Assembly: GCF_016097555.1 (NCBI RefSeq)
Contig: NC_054704.1
Location: 32,686,554 to 32,750,553, forward strand
Direction: 5' to 3'
Source: Gigantopelta aegis
Lineage: Eukaryota; Mollusca; Gastropoda; Neomphalida; Peltospiridae
DNA length: 64,000 nucleotides
A model generated the notes under the pieces. That model saw only the letters and a program-made list of their open reading frames with translations, was not told the DNA's origin and ran no database searches. Made by a program: the position numbers and the translations under genes. Positions 60,419 through 64,000 of the stretch are shown one piece after another. Position 1 is the first letter of the stretch. The number at the start of each line of letters is the position of its first letter.

Positions 60419-63372
60419 CTCGCCTGTATCTCCTGCTACAAATTCAACAACAGGCAGATCATCCTTGTACGTCAGGTAGCCGGAATCCTCTCTCCAGACG
60501 TCATCATTCATGTCACAGTTGCACGCAAGGGTCGGGTCAACGCAGGAACCTGTCATGCCACACCCACAATTGCCGCTGCCAGGACTGCCACCCCCAAAAT
60601 AGTCGACCAACTCATTGGTCCTGTTCTTCCAGCCAGTGGTGATCATGCCCAGCACGTCACTGTTGGGGTTGTGGATGAGCGCCGCCTTGCACTTCCAGCT
60701 GATGAACTGCTTGCACGACTTGGAGTTGTCGATAATGGCAATGGCTTCCTCCAGCGTCACGTTGTAGTTGATTATCATCTGGAACTCTCCCGCGCCTTCG
60801 TAACCGACCACCTCTTCCTCCTCCTGCTGGTCGTGACCTGTGAATAAAATAATGTGCGCTGGTTTCAATCGTCGTATGTAGTTTGTTTAAAAAGAATGTA
60901 CATTATATATATATATATATATATCAGTTCCAAAACTATGAGGATTTATAAATATTAAAAATGTATATGCACCAAACTCTATAGTTAGAAAGACATTTCA
61001 TGTTGTTGGGTATCTAAATAGAAAACCAAATCCAAATTTGTATTTAGAAATCATCAAACCTTGGCAAACATTATGACGGAATATAATCTAGCATCACATT
61101 AACAAAACCAGGGAATTGCTGAAGGTACTTTTGAAACAGTATAGCTTTAACAGTAGCTGCCATGGATTTATACGGATTCATATAAAATACAGTTATCTAC
61201 TTGATGTCATTTGATTTAACAGGCATTCCATATACAATGTATAACTGTACCTATAACAGTGACTCCTATACCATCCTCGAACAACACGTCACAATAAACT
61301 AGTATGCTCCTTGTAATAGTCTGTGGGATGGTGCATATAAAAGATCCCTTGCTACTAATCCAAAAGAGTAGCCCGTGAAGTGGCGACAGCGGGTTTCCTA
61401 TCTCAATATCTGTGTGGTCCTTAATTATATGTCTGAAGCCATATAACCATAAATAAAATGTGGTGAGTGCGTCGTTAAATGAAACATTTCTTTCCTATTC
61501 CTTCCTCGGACACCATGTCACAGTGCACTAGTATGACCTTGTAATAGTTGATTTTAAAATAAGACAGACTTGTACCTATAGCAGTGACTCCTGTCCCGTC
61601 CTCAGACACCATGTCACAGTGCACTAGTATGACCTTGTAATAGTTGATTTTAAAATAACACAGACTTGTACCTATAACAGTGACTCCTATCCCGTCCTCA
61701 GACACCATGTCACAGTACACGAGTATGACCTGGTAATAGTTGATTTTAAACTAAGACAGACTTGTACCTATAACAGTGACTCATATCCAGTCCTCGGACT
61801 CCATGTCACAGTACACGAGTATGGCCTTGTAATAGTTAATTTTAAACTAAGACAGACTTGTACCTATAACAGTGACTCCTATCCCGTCCTCAGACACCAT
61901 GTCACAGTACACGAGTATGGGCTGCTGGAGAGTCTCGGGTTTCTTGAAGGGATCAATGTGCGCCATCGTGTTCTCCTTCAGTCCGCGCTTCCCCCACTCT
62001 GTGCACGTGGCAGCTGACAACAGTAAAGGTATATAATGGAGACAAAACACGAGGAACGTTCACAAAAAATGATCCAATTATCTAAAATTAGATTTACACC
62101 ATAGACTCAAAATGCACGCGTCTAATGAGAGGGGCTTCATGTATGAAAACACATACAAGGTTGTTCACATTGGCTGTTATAAAAGTCATGAACACCCTGA
62201 ATGAACTGTGTAAAAAAAATCCTATACAATGTCGTGAGAAACTATATGTTGTATATTGTAAACATTAATCATAAAGGGAAATAGATTTATTAAGTCTATG
62301 GATATATTTGTTTTGAAAATCAGCAAGAAATAAAATATTTATAAAAAAATCTGAAACCCACCCCACTCCCCCCAAAAAAGAAGAGAAACCGTCAGTTTTA
62401 TTTTAAAATAATTTTTGTAACTTTTAATTGCCGCTTGTTTTTACAGTGGATATGAAAGTTATGAATAAAATTACTTTATATATCATGACTAATTAAGGAG
62501 GTGTTGTTTTGTTTAATACATTTTATCAGTTTTGAAACATTTCCCAGTTTGGTCTGTGTTTATGTTTGTAAAGTGTTGTTGATGTACGCTAAAAAGAAGT
62601 ACTACTTACCATACGGCGTGCATGAAAATGTGTGACAGTCTTCAATCTCTTTAGCATCACCGGCACAGGGAGCAGTGAGATCACCGTATGACGTCATGTC
62701 ACACTCTCGCTGTCGTTGCCGTTTTCCACCGCCGCAAGTAACTGAACAAAGCGGCCATGATTCCCATGGGAACCAGTCTCCTGGTACTAATTCAGAAAAT
62801 AATTATATTTAGAATAAAATATCGTGATACGAATTTTGCTAGAACATCTTCATATTAAATAAAGTACAATAGTAGCAATGTGTACCTGATATTCTATATT
62901 ACACTTTCTATAGTAAACTTTACTTTACTTACGTTAATATTTTTTATGTTAATTACATCTGTTAATTTGTTATTAACAACGTTTTTACAGAAGTATACTG
63001 CGGTATCTACTTGAATATCATCACGAATTTTCTTTTATGAAATATAATAAACTGTTATAGTGTTTGAGTATTAATTATACAAAATAAGCACTAACCTTTA
63101 ACTGCACTGTATTAAAATTAATATAAACAGAAACTAAATATGTCATGGTCCCATGTTTATTGAATTTAAAATCCAAAAGTTTATAAATTAATGTACTATC
63201 CCCTCACTTGGACAAACATTCACGTTGCAAATCAGATACTCTGACGAGTTTCCAATACAGTCGGCGCCGCCATATTTTGGCTTTTCACATTCGCGAGTTC
63301 TCTCCCTTGTTCCACCACCACAAGTGGCGTTACATGTTCCCCAAGCCGACCAGGAATACCAAACTCCATCAA
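58472..63372 (-). CDS. TSP1-repeat protein with CNTNAP-like fibrinogen domain, 3' five exons (5' end outside window)
   Basis: Exons 63372-63208, 62786-62610, 62013-61864, 60837-60424 and 58536-58472 (TGA at 58474-58472) join in phase to 322 residues plus stop; every junction is phase 1. The first two are thrombospondin type 1 repeats: [20 protein letters not shown] and [20 protein letters not shown], each with the six-cysteine pattern. The remainder resembles the fibrinogen-like region of contactin-associated proteins: [61 protein letters not shown] and a short C-terminus ending VLCMGMAV. No membrane segment follows, so it is probably a secreted or matrix protein, perhaps coadhesin-like. The last intron uses GC-AG borders. 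The start and any signal peptide lie beyond 64 kb. Confidence 0.9.
60323..60415. repeat. (TA)n microsatellite at a splice donor
   Basis: About 46 TA units, beginning within ten bases of the donor of the 60837-60424 exon. Confidence 0.95.
61241..61918 (-). repeat. Tandem 96-bp copies of an exon tail plus splice donor (TSP1 gene)
   Basis: The last ~55 nt of the 62013-61864 exon (gtgtactgtgacatggtgtc and onward), its donor (tatag|gtacaag) and about 41 nt of intron repeat downstream. Donors lie at 61862, 61766, 61670 and 61574, exactly 96 bp apart, with a further copy at 61249 and a partial copy cut by a SINE. One copy has a TGA in the exon frame; others stay open. Confidence 0.9.
61321..61497 (+). 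mobile_element. SINE family B, 5'-truncated, inside the 96-bp array
   Basis: Runs from 'tctgtgggatggtgcatata' to 'gtcgttaaatgaaacatttc'. It interrupts the exon-tail array, so it is younger than the array; about 40 bp of array seem lost at the site. Confidence 0.85.
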
Positions 63373-63509
63373 CTGTGAGAAACAATAATAGTCTGAATTG
63401 TTGTTACTTTAATAACCAAGTGACTATGTATTTTAGGGCATGAATACATCAATATTTATCACGTCAACCAGTTAAAAAATAAGACTGTTTATAATCAAGT
63501 GATCACTTG

Positions 63510-63547
63510 CTATACTGGTACTATGATAACGAATAAATAAATACTTA

Positions 63548-63582
<35 letters not shown>

Positions 63583-63640
63583 ATACTTATAAACAAATAA
63601 ATACAAACATAAATAATTAAATAAATAAGGAATAAACCAG
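63510..63640. repeat. (ATAA)n repeat
   Basis: ATAAATAA-type repeats with 'atacttataaa' interruptions. The remaining sequence to 64000 is AT-rich intron of the TSP1 gene with nothing recognised. Confidence 0.85.
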
Positions 63641-64000
63641 TTAGATTGATATATTTGCACTTTCTCTCTCATTAAATATATGACGTGAAATATTTCTTAG
63701 TACTTGTTATATTAATATATAATATCGTGATTAATAAACCTATTCATACTGATTGTATACTATAGTCTTACAGCAAGGAAAGTTTTTTACCTAAGTATGA
63801 AATTTACTACAAATTATTTATTTCTGAGCACAAAAAATAATATGTTTTTTTCCCACAACACTTTTATTTTTCTTCTTACGTCAAACCACACTGAAATTAT
63901 TTACAAAAAACATTTTTGTAGTTGGATTGGACGGACTATAGTATGTGATACCTTACAAATCGTTAAGAAATAATAAATGTCAAATGCTAAATATGAGTAA

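Noticed and set aside
61475-61720. 81-codon minus-strand frame with repeated CDMVSEDG
   Set aside because: It is the duplicated exon-tail array, not a separate gene; a SINE cuts it at one end and one sister copy has a stop.

Overview
This is eukaryotic, AT-rich, intron-bearing animal DNA. The metallothionein type, the F-type lectin and lipase genes, and the abundant tRNA-headed SINEs with 'cgtcgttaaa' tails point to a mollusc, most likely a gastropod. The species cannot be fixed from the sequence. There are no operons. I could reconstruct four protein-coding genes exon by exon; the rest is introns, microsatellites, minisatellites, SINEs, MITEs and a few LINE and Tc1/mariner remains.

Layout: (1) 0.86-7.5 kb, minus strand: a complete five-exon metallothionein of 119 residues and 33 cysteines. 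It has three metal-response-element cores upstream, exactly 19 bp apart. (2) 7.6-21 kb: no confident host gene; nested SINEs, MITEs, a long inverted repeat, a LINE fragment and microsatellites. (3) 21.0-30.0 kb, plus strand: a five-exon gene for a type II membrane protein with a C-terminal F-type (fucolectin) domain. (4) 30-36.8 kb: repeats and nothing recognisable as a gene. (5) 36.9-52.7 kb, plus strand: a complete eleven-exon pancreatic-lipase-family gene of 508 residues. Its last intron holds two large 24-bp minisatellite arrays with a dead Tc1/mariner copy between them. (6) 52.7-58.4 kb: repeats. (7) 58.5-63.4 kb, minus strand: the 3' five exons of a gene with thrombospondin type 1 repeats and a fibrinogen-like domain of the contactin-associated-protein kind. 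Its 5' part lies beyond the window.

The most unusual pattern is that in two unrelated genes (lectin and TSP1 gene) the 3' tail of an exon, its splice donor and the first part of the intron are repeated in tandem inside the intron, giving arrays of decoy or alternative donors. Other points of note are an exact 60-residue duplication in the metallothionein, a probable GC-AG intron beside a (TA)n tract, a 24-bp repeat that stays open in several frames on both strands, and several nested or foldback elements. The four genes have no evident shared pathway.
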